Positions 33,382 to 41,728 of a DNA stretch of 42,843 bases are shown here, in pieces (the first letter of the stretch is position 1; every line of letters begins with the position of its first letter). The position numbers were made by a program, and so were the translations under genes. This DNA is from Sediminibacterium ginsengisoli (GTDB lineage Bacteria; Bacteroidota; Bacteroidia; Chitinophagales; Chitinophagaceae): positions 1 through 42,843 of the forward strand of contig NZ_FUWH01000015.1 in NCBI RefSeq assembly GCF_900167075.1. Direction: 5' to 3'. The notes under the pieces are model-generated. The model was given only the letters and a program-made list of their open reading frames with translations, was not told the origin of the DNA and searched no databases.

Positions 33382-34074
33382 ATGAATAAAGTATTTGCAT
33401 CCGCAGATGCAGCTATCCATGACATTATGGATAACGCAACGATTATGCTGGGCGGATTTGGTCTCAACGGCATTCCTGAAAACAGTATTGCAGCGCTTGT
33501 TAAAAAAGGCGTGAAAGGACTTACCTGTATTTCCAACAATGCAGGAGTAGATGATTTTGGTCTTGGTCTTTTACTGAAGACAAGACAGATCCGCAAAATG
33601 ATGAGCAGCTATGTAGGAGAAAATGCAGAATTCGAACGGCAGTTGCTGAGCGGAGAACTGGAAGTAGACCTGATACCACAGGGCACACTTGCAACCCGCA
33701 TACAGATGACCGGTATGGGGATCCCAGCTTTTTATACACCTGCAGGCTACGGAACAGAGATCGCGGAAGGAAAAGAAGTGCGGAAGTTCAACGGTAAAAT
33801 GTACCTGATGGAGCACGCACTGCATGCGTCTTTTGCGATAGTGAAGGCCTGGAAAGGAGACACGCTTGGTAACCTGGTCTTCCGCAAAGCGACAAGAAAT
33901 TTTTCAACTTCCATGGCCAAAGCCGGCAATATAACCATTGCGGAAGTGGAAGAACTGGTACAGCCCGGAGAGATCGATCCGGATGATGTGCATGTAGCAG
34001 GTGTTTATGTACACCGCATATTCCAGGGCAGCGCTTACGAAAAGCGGATAGAACGCAAAACCGTAAAACTCTGA
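33382..34074 (+). CDS. scoA: 3-oxoacid CoA-transferase subunit A
   Basis: This is the alpha subunit of a class I CoA transferase, which moves CoA between succinyl-CoA and 3-oxoacids such as acetoacetate. The 230-residue protein carries the family signature TIMLGGFGLNGIPENSIAAL near residues 18-37 and the core segment NNAGVDDFGLGLLLKTRQIR. The C-terminal half has VFRKATRNFSTSMAKAGNIT and VHVAGVYVHRIFQG. TACCTTTA at 33353-33360 is a probable -7 box. Subunit B follows after 33 nt. The symbol is given by family; the exact substrate is not proven. Confidence 0.9.
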   Translation: MNKVFASADAAIHDIMDNATIMLGGFGLNGIPENSIAALVKKGVKGLTCISNNAGVDDFGLGLLLKTRQIRKMMSSYVGENAEFERQLLSGELEVDLIPQGTLATRIQMTGMGIPAFYTPAGYGTEIAEGKEVRKFNGKMYLMEHALHASFAIVKAWKGDTLGNLVFRKATRNFSTSMAKAGNITIAEVEELVQPGEIDPDDVHVAGVYVHRIFQGSAYEKRIERKTVKL

Positions 34075-34107
34075 TGCGCAATCATTATTCATCCAAATCA
34101 TTCAAGC

Positions 34108-34764
34108 ATGGCACTAGATAAATTCGGCATAGCAAAACGTATCGCAAAGGAACTGCGCGACGGCATGTATGTAAACCTCGGTATCGGTATCCCTACGCTG
34201 GTAGCCAACTTTATACCCGATGGGATCACCGTGATACTGCAGAGCGAAAATGGTATACTGGGCATGGGGCCTTATCCCGCAGAAGCTGAAATAGATGCAG
34301 ACCTGATCAATGCAGGCAAAGAAACCGTAACCGTGATACCCGGCGGCGCATTTTTCGACAGTGCCGAAAGCTTTGGCATGATCCGAGCAGGGAAAATAGA
34401 CCTTACTGTATTAGGTGCTATGGAAGTAAGCGACAATGGTGATATCGCCAACTGGAAAATACCCGGCAAAATGGTAAAAGGCATGGGCGGTGCAATGGAC
34501 CTGGTGGCAAGTGCAAGGAATATCATTGTAGCCATGATGCACACCAATCCGAAAGGAGAGAGTAAACTGCTGCCGCAATGTACGCTGCCGTTAACCGGCG
34601 TGGGATGCGTGAAAAAGATCGTTACCGAACTGGCCGCGCTGGATGTAACACCTGAAGGTTTTGTGTTATTGGAAAGAGCACCCGGTGTAACGGTAGAAGA
34701 GATCCAGGCAAAAACAGCAGGCAGGCTGATCGTACCGGATCATGTGCCGGAAATGGAATTGTAA
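34108..34764 (+). CDS. scoB: 3-oxoacid CoA-transferase subunit B
   Basis: This is the beta subunit and carries the catalytic glutamate that forms the CoA thioester. Glu47 lies in the motif [12 protein letters not shown]. Other family features are [20 protein letters not shown] and [20 protein letters not shown]. The length of 218 residues is typical. It forms one operon with subunit A and possibly with the downstream peroxiredoxin (32-nt gap). Confidence 0.92.
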   Translation: MALDKFGIAKRIAKELRDGMYVNLGIGIPTLVANFIPDGITVILQSENGILGMGPYPAEAEIDADLINAGKETVTVIPGGAFFDSAESFGMIRAGKIDLTVLGAMEVSDNGDIANWKIPGKMVKGMGGAMDLVASARNIIVAMMHTNPKGESKLLPQCTLPLTGVGCVKKIVTELAALDVTPEGFVLLERAPGVTVEEIQAKTAGRLIVPDHVPEMEL

Positions 34765-34796
34765 TGTATTCATTAACCACTCATAAATATTAAAGT

Positions 34797-35270
34797 ATGC
34801 CGATTCAAACAGGACAAAGTGCACCGGACTTTTCATTATTCGATACGGATAAAAACAAAGTGACCTTATCAGAACAGAAGGGTAAGAATGTGCTTATTTT
34901 ATTTTTCCCGCTCGCATTCACTGGTGTCTGCACGGCGGAACTCTGCAATATCCGCGATAACATTGCTGTATATAACCAGGCAAACGCACAGGTATATGGT
35001 ATTTCAGTAGATTCTATCTTTTCGCTGGGAAAATTCAAAGCCGAGCAGCAACTGAACTTCCCGCTGCTCAGCGATTTCAATAAAGAAGCTGCCAAAGCTT
35101 TCGACGTACTGTACGAAACTTTCCCCGCTTTTGAAATGCAGGGTGTAAGCAAAAGAGCTGCCTTTATCATAGACAAAAACGGAACAGTACAATACGCCGA
35201 AATATGCCCAACACCCGGCGATCTGCCTGATTTTGAAGCCATCAATAAAGTATTGGCCGGCCTGAACTAA
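34797..35270 (+). CDS. Peroxiredoxin, AhpC/TSA family
   Basis: This 157-residue thiol peroxidase reduces H2O2 and organic peroxides. The thioredoxin-like core starts APDFSLFDTDKNKVTLSEQK. The peroxidatic Cys45 is in FPLAFTGVCTAELC, with Cys50 five residues on and Cys137 in AEICPTPGD as candidate resolving residues. The pattern is closer to AhpE-like enzymes than to typical 2-Cys AhpC. There is no signal peptide, so it is cytoplasmic. Confidence 0.9.
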   Translation: MPIQTGQSAPDFSLFDTDKNKVTLSEQKGKNVLILFFPLAFTGVCTAELCNIRDNIAVYNQANAQVYGISVDSIFSLGKFKAEQQLNFPLLSDFNKEAAKAFDVLYETFPAFEMQGVSKRAAFIIDKNGTVQYAEICPTPGDLPDFEAINKVLAGLN

Positions 35271-35293
35271 GCCGTACAACAAATTGATAGTAA

Positions 35294-35316
35294 GAAGCCG
35301 TGCCGAGCACGGCTTC
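35294..35316 (+). terminator. Terminator-like hairpin after the peroxiredoxin gene
   Basis: GAAGCCGTGC(cga)GCACGGCTTC is a perfect 10-bp triloop stem. It is followed only by CCGTTTATGG, so it is a weak terminator or a 3'-end stabiliser. Confidence 0.55.
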
Positions 35317-35391
35317 CCGTTTATGGAAATCCGGCTGAAACCCTTGCTGGCCCGGTTTTTTTGCTTTAATTTTACGATAGTATCTAAAACC

Positions 35392-35745
35392 ATGAGGAGA
35401 CTTTACGCAGCTATTATACTGGTTACGGCATGTCTGGGCAGTAGTTTTATTGCGCTGAAACAGGATATTACCGTAAACGAAGAAGCAAGCTCCGCCAAAG
35501 TATTGCGTTTTTATCCCAACCCCGCTACTACTATCATCAGTTTCGAATTTGACAAATCGATCGATAAAAGCTACACATTGCAGGTATATAATTTTATCGG
35601 TAAAAGAATGACCGAAGTAAAGATCACCGACAGTAAGATCACTGTTAATCTCGATGATTCCTATCTCAGGGGCCTTTACATTTACCAGCTCCGCGATATC
35701 ACCGGCAAGATCATCGAATCCGGTAAATTCCAGGTAAGCAAATAA
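35392..35745 (+). CDS. Minimal T9SS type A sorting-domain protein
   Basis: The protein has 117 residues. Residues 1-~25 are a signal or membrane segment (YAAIILVTACLGSSFIALKQ). Residues ~40-117 are almost exactly a type A C-terminal sorting domain: VLRFYPNPATTIISFEF, LQVYNFIGKRM, LRGLYIYQLRDITGKIIESG, KFQVSK. No cargo domain exists between them. Such domains normally direct a passenger through the type IX secretion system. A frame extending upstream to 35284 has no signal peptide at its start and is rejected. Confidence 0.85.
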   Translation: MRRLYAAIILVTACLGSSFIALKQDITVNEEASSAKVLRFYPNPATTIISFEFDKSIDKSYTLQVYNFIGKRMTEVKITDSKITVNLDDSYLRGLYIYQLRDITGKIIESGKFQVSK

Positions 35746-35772
35746 CGCACTTTTTAATTATTGTAATAAAGA

Positions 35773-35828
35773 ACGGAGCTCCGTGCAGAACAGTCAACAT
35801 GAAAACTGTGCAGCACAGATGGCTCCGT
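35773..35828. other. Structured element between convergent genes
   Basis: ACGGAGC (35773-35779) pairs with GCTCCGT (35822-35828), and CTGTG(cag)CACAG forms inside. ACGGAGCTCCGT at 35773-35784 is itself a perfect palindrome. It lies in the 127-bp gap between two converging genes, so a shared terminator or 3'-end structure is likely, though no U-tract is present. Confidence 0.4.
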
Positions 35829-35872
35829 AACAACAATCCCCCCGGATTGATAAACCTGTATAACAGTAAAAT

Positions 35873-36571
35873 CTAAAAATTGTAACTAACCCCCAAGCGC
35901 AGAAAATCTGAGTATGCTTTAGGATCATCCGTATGCGGTGATTCAAAATAATTGCACAGGCCCAGTGAATAACCTGTATTCAGTCCCCATTTGCCAATGC
36001 TGCTGGTGAGGAGAAAGCGGACACGCATATCGGATTTTTTCGGCAGGTCATGCGAGTCATCGATCTTTTGTCCTGAATTAGTGACCATACCGGTAATATG
36101 TTCTTTCCTGGTAAGATTCGGTGCATATTCAAACCCTGTTTTCAGATCGAAACTGAATTTACCTGCAGGAATCCTGTAGCCGCCAAAGGCAGTAATGGCC
36201 AGGAATGTATTGGTTGTTACAGATGAACCGGTAGCTGTAAAGATAGCGCTGCTGATAAGAGAGGGAGAGATCACACTGATATCCGACCTGGTCTGTATAC
36301 GTTGATAGCCGAGCTCAAGACCATAGATCCAGCCCCTGCGGCTAACGCGTTGTCCTGAAACGGCTAACTCGTAAGAGAAGCCGCTGTTTTTGCCGGGTGC
36401 ATTAGAAAAACCATACATCGGGCCGCCCAGTGTAATTCCTCTCGGCGAGGAAACACCATTACCATGATAACCTGAAAACCCGCTGTTCAGGTTCAGTGAA
36501 TACGTGATCTTCTGTGCATGAACTATAAAAAAGCATGCAGCAAAACTGGCAGTCAGCAGTAATTTTTTCAT
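35873..36571 (-). CDS. Predicted outer-membrane beta-barrel protein
   Basis: This 232-residue protein has a signal peptide (ACFFIVHAQ). The mature part alternates hydrophobic residues in the way of amphipathic strands, such as YGLELGYQRIQ, FLAITAFGGYRI and FDLKTGFEYAP, and ends LRLGVSYNF with a terminal aromatic as barrels do. No specific family is recognised. It starts 38 nt after the methyltransferase gene on the same strand, so it is probably in the same transcript. Confidence 0.75.
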   Translation of the reverse strand: MKKLLLTASFAACFFIVHAQKITYSLNLNSGFSGYHGNGVSSPRGITLGGPMYGFSNAPGKNSGFSYELAVSGQRVSRRGWIYGLELGYQRIQTRSDISVISPSLISSAIFTATGSSVTTNTFLAITAFGGYRIPAGKFSFDLKTGFEYAPNLTRKEHITGMVTNSGQKIDDSHDLPKKSDMRVRFLLTSSIGKWGLNTGYSLGLCNYFESPHTDDPKAYSDFLRLGVSYNF

Positions 36572-36609
36572 GTATGCATGACTCTGTTAAAAGCCATACC
36601 GTTGCATGC

Positions 36610-37788
36610 CTAACGGTCCGATACTTCCACGATCAGGAATTTCAGGTAATTGGTATTTTCCATTCCCCAGATGATCGGATGATCTGCTGCCTGTGCCTGG
36701 AACGTGACCTGCCTGATCTTTTTGCGCGCATCTTTCGCAGCCATATCGATGGTTTGAAGGAACAGATCGGGTTGTACCAGGTTGGTACAGCTGGACGTTA
36801 CCAGGAAGCCGCCATTGCGGATCATCTTCATACCGCGCAGGTTGATCTCCTTATAACCTGCAACCGCTTTCTGTATATGTTCCCTGCTCTTGGTAAAAGC
36901 CGGCGGATCGAGCATTACCACATCATACTGACGGCCGTCTTTACCCCATTGCTTCAGTACATCGAATGCATTCATCGCTTCAAAACGGCATACCTGGTCA
37001 AGCCCGTTCAACTGCGCATTACGGTTGGCCTGGGCTACTGCCTGTTCCGAAATATCGAGGCCGAGCACCGATTTGGCACCGTAATGTGCGGCGTGGATCT
37101 CGAAAGTACCTGTATAGGTAAATGCCCCCAGCACTTCGGCTCCTTTCACAATATGCTGAATGGCCCTGCGGTTGTCCTGCTGATCGAGGAAATAACCGGT
37201 TTTCTGTCCGTTCTCAATATCAACATGAAACTTAAGGCCGTTTTCGTTAATGATGATATTGGTATCGAACGGGGCTGATAAAAAACCTTTTTGTTGTGCC
37301 AGTCCTTCCAGCTCACGCACAGGAACATCATTCCGTTCATAAATACCTTTTGGAGAGAAAATGGTTTCCAATGACCGTACAATGGCATCTTTCCATCGTT
37401 CCATGCCCAGCGAAAGGGTCTGCAGCACAAAATAATCATTGAATTTATCGATCACGAGTGCCGGAAGTTCATCGGCCTCTCCGAACACCAGCCGGCAATT
37501 CTCCGTATAACCCAGTTTCTGACGGTATTGCCAGGCCCTGAGAATGCGGTTATGGATAAACTGCTCATCTATGAATTCCTGCTTGTTGCGCGTTAAAAGA
37601 CGAACGAGGATCTGCGATTTCGGATTGATATAACCCCGGCCCGCGAATTTTCCGTCGGCATAGGTCACTTCCACGATATCGCCCGCATTTACCTCACCCG
37701 CAATCCGGTCCACTTCATTTCCGAAAACCCAGGGATGGCCATTGGCAATACGGGGAGCGATCTTCTTCTTCAGGTACACTTTAGTCAT
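36610..37788 (-). CDS. PUA-domain class I SAM-dependent RNA methyltransferase (RlmI-like)
   Basis: It is likely a 23S rRNA cytosine-C5 methyltransferase. The 392-residue form starts MTKVYLKKKIAPRIANGHPW, the usual N-terminus of the RlmI/YccW group; a 28-residue in-frame upstream extension is not conserved-looking. The PUA domain is at ~3-75. The SAM-binding motif VLGAFTYTGTFEIHAAHYGA is at ~219-238, LGLDIS follows, and the catalytic-loop motif DPPAF is at 294-298. A Cys appears in VTSSCTN near the end. It diverges from grpE. Confidence 0.9.
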   Translation of the reverse strand: MTKVYLKKKIAPRIANGHPWVFGNEVDRIAGEVNAGDIVEVTYADGKFAGRGYINPKSQILVRLLTRNKQEFIDEQFIHNRILRAWQYRQKLGYTENCRLVFGEADELPALVIDKFNDYFVLQTLSLGMERWKDAIVRSLETIFSPKGIYERNDVPVRELEGLAQQKGFLSAPFDTNIIINENGLKFHVDIENGQKTGYFLDQQDNRRAIQHIVKGAEVLGAFTYTGTFEIHAAHYGAKSVLGLDISEQAVAQANRNAQLNGLDQVCRFEAMNAFDVLKQWGKDGRQYDVVMLDPPAFTKSREHIQKAVAGYKEINLRGMKMIRNGGFLVTSSCTNLVQPDLFLQTIDMAAKDARKKIRQVTFQAQAADHPIIWGMENTNYLKFLIVEVSDR

Positions 37789-37907
37789 GGCGCGAAGATA
37801 GGAAGAGTGAAGGGGAATAGGGACCTGAAGCGCTTTCTGCCATTTTTTCCCGTTTCTTTGCGCCGGCAACATTTTTGACTTATAAGACGTATAACGTTAT
37901 TTATATG

Positions 37908-38465
37908 ATGGAAGAGCAAGAAATACCACAAACAAACAGTACAGCAGATAATAATGGCAGTGCTCCCGAGGTGCAGGCTGACGAAAATGCAGCGGCAACC
38001 GGTGCCGGAACTGAAAACGAGACAGAAAAACTGCAGGCAGAATTGCAGGAGCAGAAGGATAAATACCTCCGCCTGATGGCAGAATTCGACAATTTCCGCC
38101 GGAGAACCGCCAAAGAACGCCTGGAACTGGTGCAAACCGCCGGAAAAGATGTGATCGTTTCGCTGCTGGATGTGCTGGACGACTGCGACCGTGCCGAAAA
38201 ACAGCTGGCTGCTAATGATGATATCGCCAGCCAGAAAGAAGGCGTGCATCTGGTATTCAATAAGTTACGGAGCACGCTACAGCAAAAAGGGCTGAAAGCA
38301 ATGGAAAGCATCAACCAGGAATTTGATGTGGAAAAGCATGAAGCGATCACAGAGATCCCGGCGCCTGCCGAAGAAATGAAGGGAAAAGTGATCGATGAAG
38401 TAACCAGGGGTTATTACCTGAACGACAAGATCATCCGTTTCGCAAAAGTGGTGGTAGGAAAATAA
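37908..38465 (+). CDS. grpE: Nucleotide exchange factor GrpE
   Basis: GrpE releases ADP from DnaK. Two adjacent ATGs (37905 and 37908) differ by one Met; the second gives 185 residues. A disordered acidic N-terminus (~1-40) leads into a coiled coil (KLQAELQEQKDKYLRLMAEF, DNFRRRTAKERLEL). The C-terminal beta domain has the GrpE signature IPAPAEEMKGKVIDEVTRGY and YLNDKIIRFAKVVVGK. A -7-like CATTTTTG occurs at 37870-37877. dnaJ follows after 25 nt. Neither dnaK nor hrcA is in the window. Confidence 0.96.
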   Translation: MEEQEIPQTNSTADNNGSAPEVQADENAAATGAGTENETEKLQAELQEQKDKYLRLMAEFDNFRRRTAKERLELVQTAGKDVIVSLLDVLDDCDRAEKQLAANDDIASQKEGVHLVFNKLRSTLQQKGLKAMESINQEFDVEKHEAITEIPAPAEEMKGKVIDEVTRGYYLNDKIIRFAKVVVGK

Positions 38466-38490
38466 TTCCTGAACCGAAAAGTTATAATGA

Positions 38491-39657
38491 ATGTCTAATA
38501 AAAGAGATTTTTACGAGATACTGGGTGTATCGAAAAGCGCTTCAGCGGATGAGATCAAGAAAGCATACCGGAAAGTAGCGATGCAATACCACCCCGACCG
38601 CAACCCCGGCGATACGGCCGCAGAAGAGAAATTCAAGGAAGCCGCGGAAGCATATGAGATCCTGAGCGATGCCGATAAAAAAGCGAAATATGATCGTTAT
38701 GGTCATGCGGCTTTCGGACCGGGAACATCGGGTGGTGGTCACTACGGTGGCGGTATGAACATGGATGATATCTTCAGCCAGTTCGGTGATGTATTCGGGG
38801 AAGATATGTTCGGCAGTTTCTTTGGCGGCGGACGCGGCAGAAGCAACGGCGGCCGTGCACGCGGACAACGCGGTTCCAATCTGCGCATCAAAATGAAACT
38901 GACGTTTGAAGAAATTGCAAAAGGAACAACCAAGAACGTAAAAGTTAAAAAGCATATCAGCTGTACAACCTGCAGCGGCAGCGGTGCAAAAGATAAAAGC
39001 AGCGTACAGACCTGTAATACCTGTGGTGGCAGCGGCCAGGTAAGAAAAGTAACCAATACGTTCCTGGGCCAGATGCAGACGGTAACAACCTGCCCTACCT
39101 GTAACGGGGAAGGTTCAACCATTACAGCCAAATGCGGAGTCTGTAAAGGAGAGGGAAGGGTGTATGGCGAAGAAACGATCAGCATCGATATCCCGGCAGG
39201 CGTACAGGAAGGCATGCAGCTGAGCATGAGCGGAAAAGGAAATGCAGGCGAGAGAGGCGGTGCAGCCGGCGACCTGATCATTCAGATAGAAGAAGAAGCG
39301 CATGCAGAATTACAGCGCGATGGATTGAACGTAGCCTATGATCTGCATATCTCATTCCCTGATGCTGCATTCGGCACACAGGTAGAAGTACCAACGATCG
39401 ACGGAAGGGCCAAGATCAAGATCCCGGCCGGTACACAAAGCGGAAAAATATTCCGGCTGAAAGGAAAGGGTTTCCCTGAAGTACAGGGTTATGGTAAAGG
39501 AGACCAGCTGATCTATGTGAACGTATGGACACCGCAGCAGATCAGTGATGAGGAAAAAGCAATGCTGGATAAACTCAGCAAAAGCGAGAACTTCAAACCG
39601 CAACCAGGTAAAAGTGAAAAAAGCTTTTTTGAACGCGTACGGGAAGCGTTCAACTAA
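38491..39657 (+). CDS. dnaJ: Chaperone DnaJ
   Basis: DnaJ delivers substrates to DnaK and stimulates its ATPase. The 388-residue type A J-protein has a J domain with HPD at 34-36, a Gly/Phe-rich region (~75-125) and four zinc-binding repeats ([32 protein letters not shown]). Two beta-sandwich substrate domains follow, with the usual [20 protein letters not shown]. It pairs with grpE in one operon and ends at a strong terminator. Confidence 0.98.
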   Translation: MSNKRDFYEILGVSKSASADEIKKAYRKVAMQYHPDRNPGDTAAEEKFKEAAEAYEILSDADKKAKYDRYGHAAFGPGTSGGGHYGGGMNMDDIFSQFGDVFGEDMFGSFFGGGRGRSNGGRARGQRGSNLRIKMKLTFEEIAKGTTKNVKVKKHISCTTCSGSGAKDKSSVQTCNTCGGSGQVRKVTNTFLGQMQTVTTCPTCNGEGSTITAKCGVCKGEGRVYGEETISIDIPAGVQEGMQLSMSGKGNAGERGGAAGDLIIQIEEEAHAELQRDGLNVAYDLHISFPDAAFGTQVEVPTIDGRAKIKIPAGTQSGKIFRLKGKGFPEVQGYGKGDQLIYVNVWTPQQISDEEKAMLDKLSKSENFKPQPGKSEKSFFERVREAFN

Positions 39658-39673
39658 GTTTAGAATAATAAAG

Positions 39674-39711
39674 AAAAAGGGAACAATATCAGAAGTATTG
39701 TTCCCTTTTTT
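39674..39711. terminator. Bidirectional terminator after dnaJ
   Basis: A perfect 15-bp stem (39674-39688 with 39696-39710, loop TCAGAAG) has an A-run at the left and a T-run at the right. It can serve dnaJ and the convergent small membrane-protein gene. Confidence 0.93.
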
Positions 39712-39732
39712 ATGCATTTTATGTGAGACTGA

Positions 39733-40029
39733 TCAGAGCGCCCACTTAACAAACAGTGCAGCAAGGGCATACATGCAGGTAGCAATGAAAATACCTTTCG
39801 CGGTCTTATCCTTGTGTGCATTGATGTACAGGGTGAACACAACAGCATTCGCTATCAGTGCCAGGCTGATGATACCTGTGAGCAATGATGGCTGCATGCC
39901 CAGTACCTGGAAAAATTCTTTCAGCGTGAACAGCCTGAATTTTAACAGGTAATAACCAAACAATCCGAATACCGGCGCAATGAAGCCGAGTATCAGTCCT
40001 AAAGTAAGTTGGTCTCTTTTGAATATCAC
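39733..40029 (-). CDS. Small three-helix membrane protein coupled to surE
   Basis: This 98-residue protein has three predicted membrane helices: LGLILGFIAPVFGLFGYYLL, SLLTGIISLALIANAVVFTL and GIFIATCMYALAALFV. It starts at a GTG that overlaps the surE stop (GTGA), which indicates translational coupling. No named family is recognised. Its conserved pairing with surE, if confirmed in relatives, would suggest a linked envelope or nucleotide-salvage role; this is inference. Confidence 0.75.
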   Translation of the reverse strand: MIFKRDQLTLGLILGFIAPVFGLFGYYLLKFRLFTLKEFFQVLGMQPSLLTGIISLALIANAVVFTLYINAHKDKTAKGIFIATCMYALAALFVKWAL

Positions 40030-40817
40030 AGTTTCCAGTTTTTTTCCAGTTTCTCTTTCAGTTCATAATTGGTGAGATCGAACTGAACGGGTACAACACT
40101 TACATAATTGTTTTTGAGTGCCCATACATCGGTATCCCTTCCTTTATCGAAGTTCTGGAACTCGCCGGTGAGCCAGTAATATTTTTTGCCCGTAGGATCT
40201 TTTCTCTCATCGAATTCCTCTTCGTATTTGGCATAAGCCTGCCGACAGATCTTGATGCCTTTGATGAGTTTTTCCGGAGATGCCGGGATGTTTACGTTCA
40301 GGCAGAGATGTTTATCGAGCGAACGGCCCTCCAGCAGTTGCTGAACGATGAGTCGCGCGTATTTGGTAGCAGCGGAAAAATCAGCTTCGATGCTGTAATC
40401 GAGCAGGCTGAAACCAACACTGGGTATACTTTCGATCGCGGCTTCTAATGCGGCAGACATGGTGCCGGAATAGATCACGTTAATGGAATGGTTGGCGCCA
40501 TGGTTCACGCCACTTACGCAGAGATCGGGTTTACGGTGGAGGATCTTGTCTACCGCGAGCTTTACACAATCAACGGGAGTGCCGCTGCAGCTGTAGGCTT
40601 CCACATCACCGGGGAAATTCACTTTCTGCAGCCTGAGCAGCTGACCGATGGTGATCGCATGTCCCATACCGCTCTGGGGTTTATCGGGCGCAACCACCAC
40701 TACTTTACCAAGACCTTTAACAGCTTCAACGAGTGCTTGTATACCGGGTGCAGTAATACCATCATCATTGGTTACGAGTATAACCGGTTCTTCTTTTTTC
40801 TTAACAGACTTCGCCAT
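40026..40817 (-). CDS. surE: 5'-nucleotidase SurE
   Basis: SurE is a metal-dependent nucleoside-5'-monophosphatase of stationary-phase survival. The 263-residue form starts MAKSVKKKEEPVILVTNDDG. The metal-binding NDDG is at 17-20, PDKPQSGMGHAIT supplies the conserved Ser, and LCVSGVNHGANHS supplies the Asn. An in-frame extension of 42 residues to 40943 covers the promoter region of the divergent repressor and is rejected. The short hairpin CGCTG(aag)CAGCG lies in the leader. Confidence 0.95.
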   Translation of the reverse strand: MAKSVKKKEEPVILVTNDDGITAPGIQALVEAVKGLGKVVVVAPDKPQSGMGHAITIGQLLRLQKVNFPGDVEAYSCSGTPVDCVKLAVDKILHRKPDLCVSGVNHGANHSINVIYSGTMSAALEAAIESIPSVGFSLLDYSIEADFSAATKYARLIVQQLLEGRSLDKHLCLNVNIPASPEKLIKGIKICRQAYAKYEEEFDERKDPTGKKYYWLTGEFQNFDKGRDTDVWALKNNYVSVVPVQFDLTNYELKEKLEKNWKL

Positions 40818-40910
40818 AGCTGCAAGATACGATCTTCCGTTCAGCCGCTGAAGCAGCGAAGGGACTGGCGGACTACATACCTGATAAATGAAGGGACAAA
40901 TAAAAATTTT

Positions 40911-40940
40911 TTTGTTCAAACTAAAAATATTAGTAATTTG
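40911..40940 (+). promoter_or_regulatory. Promoter of the XRE-S24 repressor gene
   Basis: TTTG at 40911-40914 and TAATTTG ending at 40940 (one base short of TANNTTTG) lie about 19 nt apart. The ATG at 40958 gives a leader of about 12 nt. Confidence 0.55.
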
Positions 40941-40946
40941 CACTAA
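40920..40946. promoter_or_regulatory. Candidate operator overlapping the repressor promoter
   Basis: ACTAA (40920-40924) and TTAGT (40930-40934) form a dyad between the -33 and -7 boxes. A third ACTAA lies at 40942-40946, just after the -7 box. Spacing near one helical turn fits autoregulation by the adjacent repressor; this is inferred. Confidence 0.4.
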
Positions 40947-40957
40947 ATCACTTAGCT

Positions 40958-41710
40958 ATGTCAAACGCCGGAAAGAACTTACGTTACCTGCGCAAGCTGC
41001 GCGGCTGGACGCAGGAAGAATTTGCGAACAAGCTTAATATCAAAAGATCGCTGGTTGGTGCGTATGAAGAAGAGCGTGCCGAACCGAGACTGGATGTAAC
41101 GGAAGCGATCTGTCATTTGTTCAAGCTCACGCTGGAGGATTTCCTGTTCAAGGATCTGTCGGAAGCGAAGGGTTCCAATTATATGGAGCAGCGCCGGCAG
41201 CTGAAAATGGCCGCACAGGCAACCACCATCAGTTTTGTACCGGTGAAAGCCGCGGCAGGTTACCTGGCGGGTTACGCGGATCCTGAATTCCTGGATGAAC
41301 TGAATACGTTTACGCTGCCCATGCTTGCTCCGGGTCAGTACAGGGCATTTGAGATCGTGGGTGACAGTATGCTGCCAACACCAAGTGGCAGTGTGATTGT
41401 AGGTGAGAAGGTTGATAGCCTTGAAGAACTGAAGAACAGTAATACCTATATCGTTCTTTCGAAGAATGAAGGCGTTGTATACAAAAGGGTAATGAAGAAT
41501 AACAGGTTGCGCAACAAGCTTACGCTGGTGAGTGACAACCCTGTATATGAACCCTATAATGTAAGTGCGGAGGATGTGCTCGAAGTCTGGAAAGCGGTAT
41601 ACATCATGCAGAAAGCGAACATTTCACCGCGCTGGGATGTGAACCAGCTGGCCGGCATGGTCAACAACCTGCAGGAGCAGGTAACCACGCTGAAGAAAAA
41701 GATGAATTAA
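40958..41710 (+). CDS. XRE-family repressor with S24 (LexA/CI-like) peptidase domain
   Basis: The 250-residue regulator has an N-terminal helix-turn-helix (residues ~6-62, LRKLRGWTQEEFANKLNIKR and SLVGAYEEERAEPRLD). The C-terminal S24 fold has the catalytic pair Ser137 (VGDSML) and Lys176 (VVYKRV). A possible self-cleavage Ala100-Gly101 lies in VKAAAGYLAGY. A terminal coiled coil (NNLQEQVTTLKKKM) may aid oligomerisation. It could respond to DNA damage like LexA/CI, or use the fold only for dimerisation. No phage genes adjoin it, so a host regulator is more likely. Confidence 0.9.
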   Translation: MSNAGKNLRYLRKLRGWTQEEFANKLNIKRSLVGAYEEERAEPRLDVTEAICHLFKLTLEDFLFKDLSEAKGSNYMEQRRQLKMAAQATTISFVPVKAAAGYLAGYADPEFLDELNTFTLPMLAPGQYRAFEIVGDSMLPTPSGSVIVGEKVDSLEELKNSNTYIVLSKNEGVVYKRVMKNNRLRNKLTLVSDNPVYEPYNVSAEDVLEVWKAVYIMQKANISPRWDVNQLAGMVNNLQEQVTTLKKKMN

Positions 41711-41728
41711 GGCAGTGCCATCTTCCTC

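Noticed and set aside
37789..37872. 28-residue N-terminal extension of the RNA methyltransferase
   Set aside because: The extension is outside the conserved PUA start and reduces the space for the divergent grpE promoter; the internal ATG matches the family.
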